43,605 bases of DNA, taken from assembly GCF_000969415.1 (NCBI RefSeq), contig NZ_JZEX01000110.1, forward strand, positions 1 to 43,605. The letters are read 5' to 3'. The notes below the pieces were generated by a model. The model had not been told where the DNA came from and made no database searches. It worked only from the letters and a program-made list of their open reading frames with translations. Positions 16,643 to 26,953 of this stretch are shown in pieces. Origin of the DNA: Devosia geojensis. Its GTDB lineage: Bacteria; Pseudomonadota; Alphaproteobacteria; Rhizobiales; Devosiaceae. A program made the translations under genes and the position numbers. Within the stretch, counting starts at the first letter, position 1. Every line of letters starts with the position of its first letter.

Positions 16643-16646
16643 TGGC

Positions 16647-17732
16647 TCAGAACACCACCGCCTGCACGCGCAGCGGCTTGCCGATGGTCAGGGTATCGCC
16701 AACCTGCGTCAACGACCCGGTTTCGGCATCGCGGGAGAAGACGACGATCGAATCCGAGTGCTGGTTGGCGACAAGCAGGTGCCGGCCCGAAGGCGTGATG
16801 GAAAAGCTGCGCGGCCAGCGCCCGCCGCTCGGCGTGGTGCCGAGGAAGGCGAGCGTGCCATCGGCGGCGACCGAATAGGTCGCAATGGAATCATGCACGC
16901 GGTTGGAGGCGTAGAGGAAGCGCCCGTCCGGGGAGAGGTGGATATCGGCCGCCCAGGTCTGCTCGGTAAAGCCTTCCGGCAGCATCGAAAGCTCTTGCAG
17001 GCGCGTCAGGCTCTCGCCGTCATAGGCGAGCACCGTGACGGTCGCCGCGATCTCGTTGGCGACATAGACGAACTTGCCGTCGGAGTGGAAAACGAAGTGG
17101 CGCGGGCCTGCTCCGGGCGTCGCATCGTAGACGAAGGAGCGGACGAGCTCGCCGCCTTCCAGGCGATAGGCGACCAGCTCGTCGGTGCCGAGATCGGCGA
17201 CGAGATAGTAGCGCCCATCCGGCGTCTGCTGCACGCTGTGCGCATGGCTGCGCTCCTGCCGGTCGGCGCGGGGGCCGAGCGTGCTGAAGTGGGCAGCGCT
17301 CGCCAGCGGCGTGCCGATGCGGCCGTTTTCTCCGAGCGGATAGACCGCCACGGCCTGGTCCGGCCCGCCGGTGCCTTCACTATAGTTGGCGACCGCCAGA
17401 TGCCCATCGCGGGTGACCGTGACGTGGCAGGTGGTGCGCCCGAGGGTCGGCTGCTTGTTGAGGTAGGTGAGCGTGCCGGCGGCCCTGTCGAAGGCGTAGG
17501 CGCTGACCGTGCATTCGTACCAGGGCACGACCTCCGATACGGCGTAGACGCGCGCGCTCGCTGTATCGACTTCGAGGAAAGTCGGGTTGTCGATGTCGTC
17601 GGCGACTGTGACCGGGGTGAACACCCGCGTCTCCTCATCGAAGGTCAGCACGGCGATCCCCTGCCCCGGCGTGATGGCTTCGCCCGTGCGGTTGATCGAG
17701 CCGACGAAAACGTGGACGAGGGAGGAAGCCAT
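16647..17732 (-). CDS. lactonase-family beta-propeller protein (6-phosphogluconolactonase type)
   Basis: This 361-residue protein belongs to the seven-bladed beta-propeller lactonase family that includes YbhE/Pgl. Repeating blades can be seen, each with a pattern like DGRYYLVADLGTDELVAYRL, DGKFVYVANEIAATVTVLAYD, DGRFLYASNRVHDSIATYSV and SGRHLLVANQHSDSIVVFSRD. No signal peptide is evident, so it is probably cytoplasmic. The reaction could be hydrolysis of 6-phosphogluconolactone or another sugar lactone. It is divergent from an MDR dehydrogenase/Gfo-Idh-MocA pair, whose products might include a sugar lactone, but this link is inference. Confidence 0.85.
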   Translation of the reverse strand: MASSLVHVFVGSINRTGEAITPGQGIAVLTFDEETRVFTPVTVADDIDNPTFLEVDTASARVYAVSEVVPWYECTVSAYAFDRAAGTLTYLNKQPTLGRTTCHVTVTRDGHLAVANYSEGTGGPDQAVAVYPLGENGRIGTPLASAAHFSTLGPRADRQERSHAHSVQQTPDGRYYLVADLGTDELVAYRLEGGELVRSFVYDATPGAGPRHFVFHSDGKFVYVANEIAATVTVLAYDGESLTRLQELSMLPEGFTEQTWAADIHLSPDGRFLYASNRVHDSIATYSVAADGTLAFLGTTPSGGRWPRSFSITPSGRHLLVANQHSDSIVVFSRDAETGSLTQVGDTLTIGKPLRVQAVVF

Positions 17733-17908
17733 GGCGTGTACGATCCGAGGGTTGCGGCGCGCAAGGCTTCACCGTTTCCGGTTTTCAGTTCAAGTCCCCG
17801 AATTTGTAAATTTCTCGTCCGGAATCCGAAGATCAGCCGCCAAACCGTTTAGTCTGCCTGCGAATTCGGCTAGGATTCCAGCCGCTTGGATCCCCGAGGG
17901 AGGATGAT

Positions 17909-18958
17909 GTGGCCGAACGTGCACTGGTGGTCGCCGGGCCGCGCGAACTCGCCTTCGAAGATATCGCGACGGGCGAACTGCCGGTTGGTGCGGTGCGGGT
18001 GCGCACGCTCTACTCCGGCATCAGCGCCGGCACGGAGCTCTCGCAGTATCGCGGCACCAGCCCCTTCATGCACCGTCAGTGGGACGTGGCGAACCGGGTG
18101 TTCCGTGATGGGGAGCCAAGCTGGAGCTATCCGGTGCGCAACCTCGGCTACGAGGAGGTCGGGGAGATCGTCGAGACCGGTAGCGCGGTCAACCGCTTGC
18201 GAGTCGGACAGCGCGTCTTCGGCACGTGGGGCCATCGCACCGGCCACGTGATGAGCGAGGCCGACGCGCTCGACCGACTGATGCCGGAGGGCGCGGACCC
18301 GCGCATCGGCATCTTCTCTCATATCGGCGCGGTGGCGCTAAACGGCGTGCACGATGCGCAGATCCGCATAGGCGACCTCGTCGTGGTCTTTGGGCTCGGC
18401 GTGCCCGGCCAGATCGCCGCGCAGGCGGCGCGCGCCTCTGGGGCGACGGTGGTCGGGGTCGATCCCGTGGCCTCGCGGCGCGAGCTCGCGCTGAAGCTCG
18501 GTGCCGACCGGGTGCTTGACCCGACGGCGGTTTCAGTTTCCGACACGATCAAGTCGGAGACAGGCGGGCGGGGTGCGGATGTGTGCATCGAGGTTTCCGG
18601 GGCCGCGACGGCGCTCGCCGAGGCGATGCGAACCGTCGCCTATGCGTCGCGTGTGGTGGCGCTCGGGTTCTTCCAGGGCGAGGCCCGGGGGCTGATGCTG
18701 GGCGAGGAATTCCACCACAACCGCATCGAAGTGATCTCGAGCCAGATTTCCGGTGTCGCGCCGGCCGTGAGCCACCGCTGGAGCAAGCTGCGGCTCTGGC
18801 AGTCGGCGGTGCGCTTGCAACACGAAGGGCGGCTGAGCCTCATGCCGCTCATCACCGATACGGTGCCCTTTGCGGAAGCACCGGCGCTTTTCGCCCGGCT
18901 GGACAAAGGCGATCCGGCGATCATGCAATCCGTCCTCAATTTCGGAGATATTTCATGA
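17909..18958 (+). CDS. MDR-superfamily dehydrogenase without obvious catalytic zinc ligands
   Basis: This 349-residue protein is a medium-chain dehydrogenase/reductase with a GroES-like N-terminal half and a Rossmann domain whose nucleotide-binding stretch is VVFGLGVPGQIAAQAARASG. In zinc alcohol dehydrogenases the catalytic ligands sit in a Cys-containing loop and a GHE motif; here these regions read YSGISAGTE and LGYEEVGEIV, so Cys and His are absent. No four-cysteine structural zinc lobe is present. The start is a GTG at 17909 with GAGGGAGGA upstream. The TGA overlaps the following Gfo/Idh/MocA gene (ATGA), so the two probably act in one sugar or polyol oxidation pathway. The substrate is unknown. 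Confidence 0.85.
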   Translation: MAERALVVAGPRELAFEDIATGELPVGAVRVRTLYSGISAGTELSQYRGTSPFMHRQWDVANRVFRDGEPSWSYPVRNLGYEEVGEIVETGSAVNRLRVGQRVFGTWGHRTGHVMSEADALDRLMPEGADPRIGIFSHIGAVALNGVHDAQIRIGDLVVVFGLGVPGQIAAQAARASGATVVGVDPVASRRELALKLGADRVLDPTAVSVSDTIKSETGGRGADVCIEVSGAATALAEAMRTVAYASRVVALGFFQGEARGLMLGEEFHHNRIEVISSQISGVAPAVSHRWSKLRLWQSAVRLQHEGRLSLMPLITDTVPFAEAPALFARLDKGDPAIMQSVLNFGDIS

Positions 18959-19929
18959 GTCCTCTTCGTGTCGGCCTGCTCGGCCCCGGTGGAATCGGCG
19001 CGCGCCACATCAAAGCGCTGGCGCAGCTGCCGGAGGAAGGCGAGCTCGTTGCCTGCTGCGGGCGGGATGCCGAACGCACGCAGGCGTTCACGACGGAGCA
19101 TGGCGGCGCGGTCTACACCGACTTCGATGCAATGTTGACGCGCGAGGCGCTGGACCTCCTCATCGTCGCCCTGCCGCCCTTCGCGCATACCGGCCAGGTC
19201 GAGGCGGCGGCGCGCAAGGGCGTGCATCTGCTGGTCGAAAAGCCCATCGCGCTCGATATGGTGCGCGCCGACACCATGGTCGAAGCCGCCGACGCCGCCG
19301 GCATCGTTGCCGCCTGCGCCTTCATGTACCGATTCGGCGAGGCGGTGGAACGGTGGGAGACGGCCGACACCGGCCGGCCGGGCATGTTCACCGGCTTCTT
19401 CCACTGCAATTCGCTGCATTCGCCCTGGTGGCGCGAGCGGGCGTTGTCGGGCGGGCAGACGGTGGAGCAGCTGATCCACATCGTCGACCTTGCCCGCCAT
19501 ACGCTCGGCATGCCGGAGACCGTCTACGCCAAGGCCGCCAACCTCTTCCACCGCGACGTTCCGCGCTACGACACCGAGGACGTCAGCGCCATGATCCTCG
19601 GCTATGAGGATGGGCGGATCGGACTGCTCAATGCTTCCAATGCGGCCGCGCCAGGCAGGTGGGAAAAGGGCTGGAAGATCATTTCCGAACGGATGACGGG
19701 GAGCTTCACCGATTTCAACGCGGGCGAGCTGACGCGCTCGGCGAGCGAAGGCGGCAGCGAGACGGTGATGAGCGAGCGGGACGTGTTCGTCGCGCAGCTT
19801 GCCGACGTGGTCGGCGCGATCCGGGACGGGCGCAAGGCCAAGGTACCGCTCTCGGAAGGTGCGGACTCGCTGCGCATCGCGCTGGCGGCGCGGCGATCGG
19901 CGGAGGAAGGGCGCGAGGTGGTGGTTTAG
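18955..19929 (+). CDS. Gfo/Idh/MocA-family oxidoreductase
   Basis: This 324-residue NAD(P)-dependent oxidoreductase has the N-terminal Rossmann motif GLLGPGGIGARHIKAL and the family lysine motif VEKPIALD near residue 95, then a C-terminal alpha/beta substrate domain containing GGQTVEQLIHIVDLARHTLG, where the histidine is typically catalytic. The start ATG at 18955 overlaps the MDR gene stop by four bases and agrees with the usual N-terminus. Members oxidise or reduce sugars, inositols and related compounds. The substrate cannot be assigned. A GC-rich repeat element follows the gene. Confidence 0.9.
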   Translation: MSPLRVGLLGPGGIGARHIKALAQLPEEGELVACCGRDAERTQAFTTEHGGAVYTDFDAMLTREALDLLIVALPPFAHTGQVEAAARKGVHLLVEKPIALDMVRADTMVEAADAAGIVAACAFMYRFGEAVERWETADTGRPGMFTGFFHCNSLHSPWWRERALSGGQTVEQLIHIVDLARHTLGMPETVYAKAANLFHRDVPRYDTEDVSAMILGYEDGRIGLLNASNAAAPGRWEKGWKIISERMTGSFTDFNAGELTRSASEGGSETVMSERDVFVAQLADVVGAIRDGRKAKVPLSEGADSLRIALAARRSAEEGREVVV

Positions 19930-19966
19930 GCTTCGTGCCCACGCCCTCGTGGTTCGAGGACGCGGG

Positions 19967-20101
19967 AAGGCCCCCTCACCCGACGGCTTCGCCGTCGACC
20001 TCTCCCCCAAAGGGAGAGGTGCGGGCTCCCCAGGCGCGATGCCTCCTTCACCTCTCCCTTCGGGGGAGAGGTCGGTGCGCAGCGCCGGGTGAGGGGGCCT
20101 T
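19967..20101. repeat. inverted-repeat element, type A, copy 3
   Basis: Terminal arms of 16 perfectly paired bases lie at 19967-19982 and 20086-20101 (AAGGCCCCCTCACCCG and its complement). Inner arms GACCTCTCCCCC and GGGGGAGAGGTC pair as well, each part of its own small hairpin, as is GACGGCTTCGCCGTC. It sits between two convergent transcription units and may serve as a terminator or be a mobile miniature element. The remaining bases up to 20180 hold nothing recognisable. Confidence 0.8.
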
Positions 20102-20180
20102 CCTCACATACTGATTCAACGCCCTCACGCTCCCGGAGAGATTCCGCCCACTGCCCTAACCCTTTACGGCAGAATCCCTT

Positions 20181-21458
20181 TCACGCCCAGTCCAGGAACT
20201 CCAGTACCATCGCCGCCGTCCAGGTGAAGCGGCCGCCGCCTAAGGGTTCGCCGGTCATCGGATCATAATATTCGGCAAAGCCGCTTTGCTGGATGAGTTC
20301 GAGGCTCGAGGCGATGATGCGGTCGGCGACGGCCGTCTTGCCGGCAGCGGCAAGGCCGTCGACGATGAGATAATTGCACACCAGCCAGACGGGGCCGCGC
20401 CAGTAACGCTTGGAGTCGAACCGCGCATCTGCTGGGTCGTGGCTCGGCACGAGGTATTTCGCCCTCTCGCCCATCCGCTCGATGGTGCGGGCGATGGCGC
20501 GGGCGCGCTCAGCGGGAATGGTGGCGAAGACCGGCAGCAGGCCGCCGATGGAAGCGCTGTCGACGAGGTTGCCCGTCGTGCGATCGAGGCAGAGATACTG
20601 TCCGTGACTCTCACTCCACAGGCGATCGAGCGCGGCGAGGCCCTTTTCGGCCCGGGCGCGGTTGGCAGTGGCGATTTCGCTCTCCCCTAGCGCTTCGGCG
20701 ACCATGGCAAGATCAGCGCAGCCGCGGATGAGGATGGCGTTGAAGCCGGGATCGACGATCTGGAACGGCGAGGCGTCGTGGAGCTTGCTGTTGTCCCAGC
20801 CGAGCTTGCGGAAATGCTCGACCAGCCAGAGATACCGATCGTACTGGGCCTTTGTCGGGCGGTGGGCGGGATCGGCATGCTGGGTGTCGCGGCGGGTATA
20901 GGGCGCGATGCCTTCGGTGGGCACGCGCTCGAACGCCTCGTCCCAGTCGATGGAGTTGTCGCGGCCGGCCTCCCAGGGATGGAGGATAGCCACCAGGCCT
21001 TCGCCGTGCGGATCGCGGTTGGCGTAGAACCAGGCGGACCATTTGTCGATCTTGCGCAAAAGCTCGCGCGCCCTCCGCTCGGCCGCTGTGCGGTCCTTGG
21101 CGCGCTCGAAGAGCTGGCGGAGCGCAAAGCCCGCGATGGGCGGCTGGGTGATGCCGGAGGTCGCCGTCGGTCGGCCGGTCGCCCAGACGTCCGGGCCCGG
21201 GAAATAGCCGTCGTCGTGCACGTGGAAGACGATGTGCGGCACCATCCCGTCGGGCCACTGGTGCTCGAACAGCGTCTCGATCTCGGTCCAGGCGCGGTCC
21301 TCGTCGTAATAGTTCTGCCCGAGCGCGGTGAAGCAGGAGTCCCAGTTCCACTGGAAGGGATAGAGCCCTTTGGTCGGCACGGTATAGCTGCCGCGGTCGT
21401 TCTCCTTGAGCACCTCGACGGCATGGTCGAAGACGCGGGACTTATCGAGGGTGGTCAT
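20181..21458 (-). CDS. GH63-type glycoside hydrolase (glucosyl/mannosylglycerate hydrolase-like), copy B
   Basis: This 425-residue protein has an (alpha/alpha)6-barrel glycosidase sequence of the GH63 / MGH1-like type. Conserved stretches include SYTVPTKGLYPFQWNWDSCFTALG near residues 24-44, HPWEAGRDNSIDWDEAF in the middle, and SGFAEYYDPMTGEPLGG near the C-terminus. The DNS and EYYDP segments match the places where the catalytic acid and base lie in glucosylglycerate and mannosylglycerate hydrolases. No signal peptide is seen, so it acts on an imported substrate. It is the last gene of the minus-strand operon with a sugar importer. A closely related paralogue of the same length lies upstream at 22907-24184. 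The exact glycoside is inferred, not shown. Confidence 0.8.
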   Translation of the reverse strand: MTTLDKSRVFDHAVEVLKENDRGSYTVPTKGLYPFQWNWDSCFTALGQNYYDEDRAWTEIETLFEHQWPDGMVPHIVFHVHDDGYFPGPDVWATGRPTATSGITQPPIAGFALRQLFERAKDRTAAERRARELLRKIDKWSAWFYANRDPHGEGLVAILHPWEAGRDNSIDWDEAFERVPTEGIAPYTRRDTQHADPAHRPTKAQYDRYLWLVEHFRKLGWDNSKLHDASPFQIVDPGFNAILIRGCADLAMVAEALGESEIATANRARAEKGLAALDRLWSESHGQYLCLDRTTGNLVDSASIGGLLPVFATIPAERARAIARTIERMGERAKYLVPSHDPADARFDSKRYWRGPVWLVCNYLIVDGLAAAGKTAVADRIIASSLELIQQSGFAEYYDPMTGEPLGGGRFTWTAAMVLEFLDWA

Positions 21459-21469
21459 GGCAAGGCACT

Positions 21470-22240
21470 CTACTTCCTAGGGGCTCCGGGGATGCGCGCG
21501 AGCAGGCCGCCATCGACCCGCACCGTCTCCCCGGTCATAAAACTGTTGGCATCGGAAAGAAGGAAAGCGATCACCGCCGCCACCTCCTCCGGCCTGGCGC
21601 GGCGGCCGAGCGGGTGCATGGCGTCGATCTCGGCCGAAAGCATTTCGGGATCTGGATCCTGCTCGATGGCCCAGCGCAGCATCGGCGTATCGACGGAGCC
21701 CGGCGCGACCCCCAGCACGCGCACGCCATGCTCAGCCTCGTCCATCGCCATGGCGGTGACGAGGCCGACGAGCCCGTGCTTGGCGACAACATAGGCCAAT
21801 GCGCCCTTCTGGGCGGCCATGCCTTGCACCGAGGCGGTGAGGCAGATGGCGCCGTGGTGGCGGCGCAATTCCAGCATTGCGGCCTTGGCGATGTTGAAGC
21901 CGCCGGTGAGGTTGACCGAAATCACTTCATCCCATGTGGCCAGGGTCGTGGTCACCACATCGCCGTAGCGCTGGATGCCGGCATTGTGGGAGACGGCCGA
22001 GATACCGCCGAAGCGCTCGACGCCTTCGCGCACGGCCCGCTCGCAATCCTCAAGGGAGGCAACGGAGCCAGTGACGGCGAGGATATCGCTGCCGAGGGAC
22101 CGTGCCGCCTCGCCGAGTGCTTCGCCGTTGCGGTCGAAGAGCACCATCGAGCGACCGAGACCGGCGAAGGCTTCGACAACGGCGCGGCCGATGCCCATGG
22201 CGGCACCGGTGACGAGAATGGCGGCGCTCTCAGAACTCAT
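21470..22240 (-). CDS. short-chain dehydrogenase/reductase
   Basis: This 256-residue classical SDR has the cofactor motif TGAAMGIGRAV, an HNAG motif, a catalytic Ser in CLTASVQG, and YVVAKHG holding the Tyr and Lys of the active site. DRNGEAL after the second strand begins with Asp, which favours NAD over NADP. The frame remains open upstream but the true start is the ATG at 22240, overlapping the SGNH hydrolase gene by 11 bases. Its place between two glycosidase genes suggests it oxidises a product released by them, such as a sugar or polyol. No substrate can be named from sequence. Confidence 0.9.
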   Translation of the reverse strand: MSSESAAILVTGAAMGIGRAVVEAFAGLGRSMVLFDRNGEALGEAARSLGSDILAVTGSVASLEDCERAVREGVERFGGISAVSHNAGIQRYGDVVTTTLATWDEVISVNLTGGFNIAKAAMLELRRHHGAICLTASVQGMAAQKGALAYVVAKHGLVGLVTAMAMDEAEHGVRVLGVAPGSVDTPMLRWAIEQDPDPEMLSAEIDAMHPLGRRARPEEVAAVIAFLLSDANSFMTGETVRVDGGLLARIPGAPRK

Positions 22241-22910
22241 CGGCAAGCCTTTCCGCCGCTGCGAAGATTTCCGCGATCTTCGCGTGGCCGGTATCGTTGG
22301 GATGGACCATGTCCTCGCAGACGAGCGCGTCGCCGCCCTCCGCCCCCATGCGTTCGTTGACCGGCGCATAGAATGTGCCGTACTGGCGGGCGATCGCCTC
22401 GACAGCCTCGACATGCGCCTCAAACCGCTCGCGCGTCTGGCCGGTGAAGCCCTCCGAGCCGACGGTGAAGCCGGCATCGGGGATGTGCGGCGGGCTGCCG
22501 AGGCAGATCATCTCGGGCCGAAAGCCGGCCGTGACGAGATTGCCGACGACATCGCGGTAGTCGCGGATGAAGCCTTCGATGTTGAAGGTCTCCGGCGCAC
22601 CGATATAGCGGGCATCGTTGAAGCCGTAGAGGACGGCGATGCAATCTGCCCGATCGGCGCCAAGCAGGTCCGACTTGTGGCGCGACCAGCCGTTGTTGGA
22701 ACGGGGCGCGCCGCCCATTGCCGGCGAGTTCTGCATCACGGTGCCCGGAATGCCTTTGTTGATGAGGGCGCAACCCAACCGCGACGCGAGGAGGCTTGCC
22801 CAGCTCCGTTCCGGCGTCGTCGCCGACATGCCGAAGGTGATGCTGTCGCCGAACGTGGCGAGCGTGCGGGCGCCGCCCCTTTCACGGATAGTGGCGACGA
22901 AATCGCTCAT
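22230..22910 (-). CDS. SGNH/GDSL-family hydrolase
   Basis: This 226-residue protein has block I FGDSITFG with the nucleophilic Ser, a Gly-containing block II (NKGIPGTVM), the block III Asn in LYGFNDAR, and block V DMVHPNDTGH with the catalytic Asp and His. It is a complete SGNH esterase. No signal peptide is present, so it is cytoplasmic. It overlaps both neighbours (4 bases with the upstream glycosidase, 11 with the SDR). In this operon it may remove an acyl group from the imported glycoside before or after glycosidic cleavage. That role is inference. Confidence 0.9.
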   Translation of the reverse strand: MSDFVATIRERGGARTLATFGDSITFGMSATTPERSWASLLASRLGCALINKGIPGTVMQNSPAMGGAPRSNNGWSRHKSDLLGADRADCIAVLYGFNDARYIGAPETFNIEGFIRDYRDVVGNLVTAGFRPEMICLGSPPHIPDAGFTVGSEGFTGQTRERFEAHVEAVEAIARQYGTFYAPVNERMGAEGGDALVCEDMVHPNDTGHAKIAEIFAAAERLADEF

Positions 22911-24180
22911 GACTGCGGCTCCAGGAATTCGAGAACCATTGCAGCGGTCCAGCTGAAGCGCGCGCCGCCGAGCGGAGCGCCGTCGCGCGGATCGTAGTAT
23001 TCGGCAAAGCCGCTTTGCTGAATCAATTCAAGGCTGTCGGCGACGATCCTGTCGGAGAGATTCACCTGCCCTGCGCGCTTCAGCCCATCGGCGATCATGT
23101 AGTTGCAGACGAGCCATACGGGACCGCGCCAGTAGCGCTTGAGGTCGAAGCGCGGATCGGTCGGGCTGTGGCTGGGGACGAGGTAGCGCACATGCTCAGC
23201 CATCGCCTCGAGCGTTGCCGCAATGGCCCGCGCGCGACCCGCCGGGATCGGGGCGAACACCGGAATCAGGCCGCTGATCGAAGGACTGTCAACCAGCCTG
23301 CCGCTCACGCGGTCGCGGCAGAGATATTGGCCGTGCTCGGCGCTCCAAAGTCCATCAAGGGCGGCGAGGCCCCGTTCGGCTCGGTTGCGGTTCCTGCCGG
23401 CGATCTCGGCCTCTCCCAGCGCCTCGGCAAGGTCCGCTACTTCAAGGCAGGAGCGGATGAGGATGGCATTGAAGCCGGGATCGACGATCTGGAATGGCGA
23501 GGCGTCATGCAGGCGGCTGGTGTCCCATCCTAGACCGCGGAAGTGCTGCACCAGCCAGAGGTAGCGGTCGTACTGCGCCTTGGTTGGGCGCGTCGAGGGA
23601 TCGGCGTGCTTCAGGTCGTTGCGCTCATAGGGCATCACACCCTCGGTCGGCACGCGCTCGAAGGCTTCATCCCAATCGATTGAATTGTCGCGGGATTCCC
23701 ATGGGTGGATGATGGCGACGAGACCTTCGCCCTGCGGATCGCGGGTACGGTAGAACCAGTCGTGCCAGGCATCCGCTCTGGCAAGAAGCACCCGTGCGTG
23801 CGCCTCGTCGCCGCTTCGCCGCCACAGCTGATTGACGGCAAAGCCCGCGATGGGGAGCTGCGTGATGCCGGAGGTCGGGATCGGCCGGCCGGTGCTCCAG
23901 ACCTCGGGGCCGGGAAAATAGGCCGGCGCCGGCTCGTGGAACACCATGTGCGGCACCATGCCGTCCGGCCATTGATGCGCGAAGAGCGTCTCGATCTCCG
24001 TCCAGGCGCGGTCGAGATCGTAGTGGGACTGGCCGAGGGCGGTGAAGCACGAGTCCCAGTTCCACTGGAAGGGATAGAGACCCTTGGTCGGCACGGTGTA
24101 GCTGCCGCGGTCGTTCTCGCGCAGCACTTCGATCGCCCGGAGCCTCGCGTCATGATCGTGGGCGTTCATCCTTTGCGGCC

Positions 24181-24184
<4 letters not shown>
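22907..24184 (-). CDS. GH63-type glycoside hydrolase (glucosyl/mannosylglycerate hydrolase-like), copy A
   Basis: This paralogue of the 20181-21458 protein is also about 425 residues. It shares long identical runs such as NDRGSYTVPTKGLYPFQ and WNWDSCFTALGQ, IDWDEAFERVPTEG, LHDASPFQIVDPGFNAILI and SGFAEYYDP. It differs at the catalytic-region text HPWESRDNS, one residue shorter than copy B (HPWEAGRDNS). The start is either the GTG at 24184, whose GTGA overlaps the transporter ATPase stop, or the ATG at 24169. It is cytoplasmic, with no signal peptide. The two copies bracket an esterase and a dehydrogenase, so they may handle two related glycosides or two linkages of one. Confidence 0.8.
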
Positions 24185-25221
<1,037 letters not shown>

Positions 25222-25232
25222 TGGAATAACTC

Positions 25233-26081
25233 CTAGCGGTTTGCGATGCCCCACATCGCAAAGAGGTACTTGCGCACCGCGAAGATGAAGATGAGCGCCG
25301 GAATGACCAGCGCCGCGCCGCCGGCAAACTTCAGGTGCAGCGGCGAAACGTTGAGGCTCTGGATGAGGAAGGCCGTCAGCGTGCGGTTCTCGATGGTCAT
25401 GACCGCGGCGGCGAACACCTCGTTCCAGGAGATGGTGAAGGCAAAGACTGCCGAAGCCGCGATGCCGGGCAGCACCAGCGGCAGCACGACCTTGCGGAAG
25501 GCCTGCCAGCGGTTGCAGCCGAGCGTCCAGGCGGCCTCCTCGAGCTCGATGGGGATCCCCGAGAACAGCGAGAAGGTGATGAGGACGGCAAAGGGAATGG
25601 CGAGCACGGTGTGCACGATGGCCAGACCCAACGCCGTATCGTCGAGGCCGACGCGGATGAACATCACCGCCAGCGGCAGCGCGAGGAGCGGCAGCGGGAA
25701 GGCGCGAGTCATCACCACCAGTAGGCGGAAGGCCTCCTTGCCTGGGAAATCGAAGCGGGAGAGCGCGTAGCCGGCAGGAGCTCCCAGGCCAATGGAGAGA
25801 ACCATCGTCAGCACCGCCACCAGCACCGAGTTCCACAACGCCCGCGCCACCCCGGCAAAGGAGAGGAAGAACTGCACCGAGCCGAAATCGAAGGACGGGA
25901 TGCCGGTCTTGGGGAAGCCCGTCACCTCGGCTGGCGAGGAGAGCGTGTTGACGATCAACAGGTAGATCGGCACCAGCACCCAGACGCAGAGCAGCACGGT
26001 CGAGGCGATGAGCAGGAACCGGCCGGCAGCGCGGGCATCGCTTACCGAGCGCGGCACATCGGTGATGACGGCGTCGGTCAT
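25233..26081 (-). CDS. sugar ABC transporter permease, MalG type
   Basis: This inner-membrane permease of 282 residues has six predicted spans, beginning with GRFLLIASTVLLCVWVLVPIYLLIVNTL. The ATPase-contact EAA loop reads IELEEAAWTLGCNRWQAFRKVVLPLVLPG, typical of the CUT1 family. The ATG at 26081 overlaps the stop of the MalF-type gene (ATGA), which decides the start. It pairs with that protein to form the translocation pore and lies 11 bases upstream of the ATPase gene. Confidence 0.93.
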   Translation of the reverse strand: MTDAVITDVPRSVSDARAAGRFLLIASTVLLCVWVLVPIYLLIVNTLSSPAEVTGFPKTGIPSFDFGSVQFFLSFAGVARALWNSVLVAVLTMVLSIGLGAPAGYALSRFDFPGKEAFRLLVVMTRAFPLPLLALPLAVMFIRVGLDDTALGLAIVHTVLAIPFAVLITFSLFSGIPIELEEAAWTLGCNRWQAFRKVVLPLVLPGIAASAVFAFTISWNEVFAAAVMTIENRTLTAFLIQSLNVSPLHLKFAGGAALVIPALIFIFAVRKYLFAMWGIANR

Positions 26082-26923
26082 ATCCGGGCCTCCTTGGGAA
26101 CGCGCAGGACGCGCAGGAAGAAGAGCGTCGAAGCGATGGAGATGGCGAGGATCACCAGCGCATAGGCCGAGGCGACATTGCGGTCCTGAAGGGCAAACTG
26201 CCACTGGAAGGTCTCGCCCATCAGCACGGGCAGCGTGGTGCCGCCGAGGGCGACGACCACGGCGAAGACCTCGAAGGCGGCAAGGGTCCGCAGGATCAGC
26301 GCCGACTGCAGGCTCGGCCGCAGCATCGGCAGGGTGATCTTGACGAACCGCTTCCAGGGACTCGCGCCGAAGACTTCGGCCGCCTCATAGTATTCGCGCG
26401 GGATGAGGCCCATGCCGGAGACGAGGATCACCATGACGATGGCAGTTGCCCGCCAGACCTCGGCGAGGATGACGGCGAGGAAAATCACCCAGATGTTCTG
26501 GTAGCCGAGGAAGAGGATCGGCTGTTCGATGATGCCGAGGCCATACAGGACGGAATTGAGGAAGCCCGACTGCTCGAAGATCGCCAGCCAGATGATGCCG
26601 GCGGCAAGGTCCGAGAGCCCGAGCGGAATGGTGAAGATGTAGAGGATCGCGCTGCGGCCGGTCTTCAGCTTGGTGACGATCGAGGCCATGGACAGCGCCA
26701 TGACGAGCTGGATCGGCACGACAATGGCGGCCAGCACGATGGTGTTGGTGAGCGCGGTGCCGAACTTCCAGTGCGACGTCATGGTCTGCACATGCTGGAG
26801 GGTGAAGCCCTCGGGCCCCGAGAACGCCAGCACGGCGATCTGGACGAACGGATAAAGGAAGAAGACCAGCAGAAAGAGTGTTGCCGGCAAAAGCAGCGCA
26901 TATGGCAGGAATCTGGGTGTCAT
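26078..26923 (-). CDS. sugar ABC transporter permease, MalF type
   Basis: This 281-residue permease begins MTPRFLPYALLLPATLFLLVFFLYPF, a first membrane span typical of MalF/UgpA-type proteins. It carries the ATPase-contact loop IPREYYEAAEVFGASPWKRFVKITLPMLRPS. I chose the ATG at 26923 with GGGGAG about seven bases upstream; ATGs at 26938 and 26992 run toward or into a repeat element and would add unlikely residues. It overlaps the MalG-type gene by four bases. An inverted-repeat element separates it from the binding-protein gene, although all are on one strand. Confidence 0.92.
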   Translation of the reverse strand: MTPRFLPYALLLPATLFLLVFFLYPFVQIAVLAFSGPEGFTLQHVQTMTSHWKFGTALTNTIVLAAIVVPIQLVMALSMASIVTKLKTGRSAILYIFTIPLGLSDLAAGIIWLAIFEQSGFLNSVLYGLGIIEQPILFLGYQNIWVIFLAVILAEVWRATAIVMVILVSGMGLIPREYYEAAEVFGASPWKRFVKITLPMLRPSLQSALILRTLAAFEVFAVVVALGGTTLPVLMGETFQWQFALQDRNVASAYALVILAISIASTLFFLRVLRVPKEARI

Positions 26924-26953
26924 GGCACCGCTCCCCATGGCGCGCGGGGCGAC

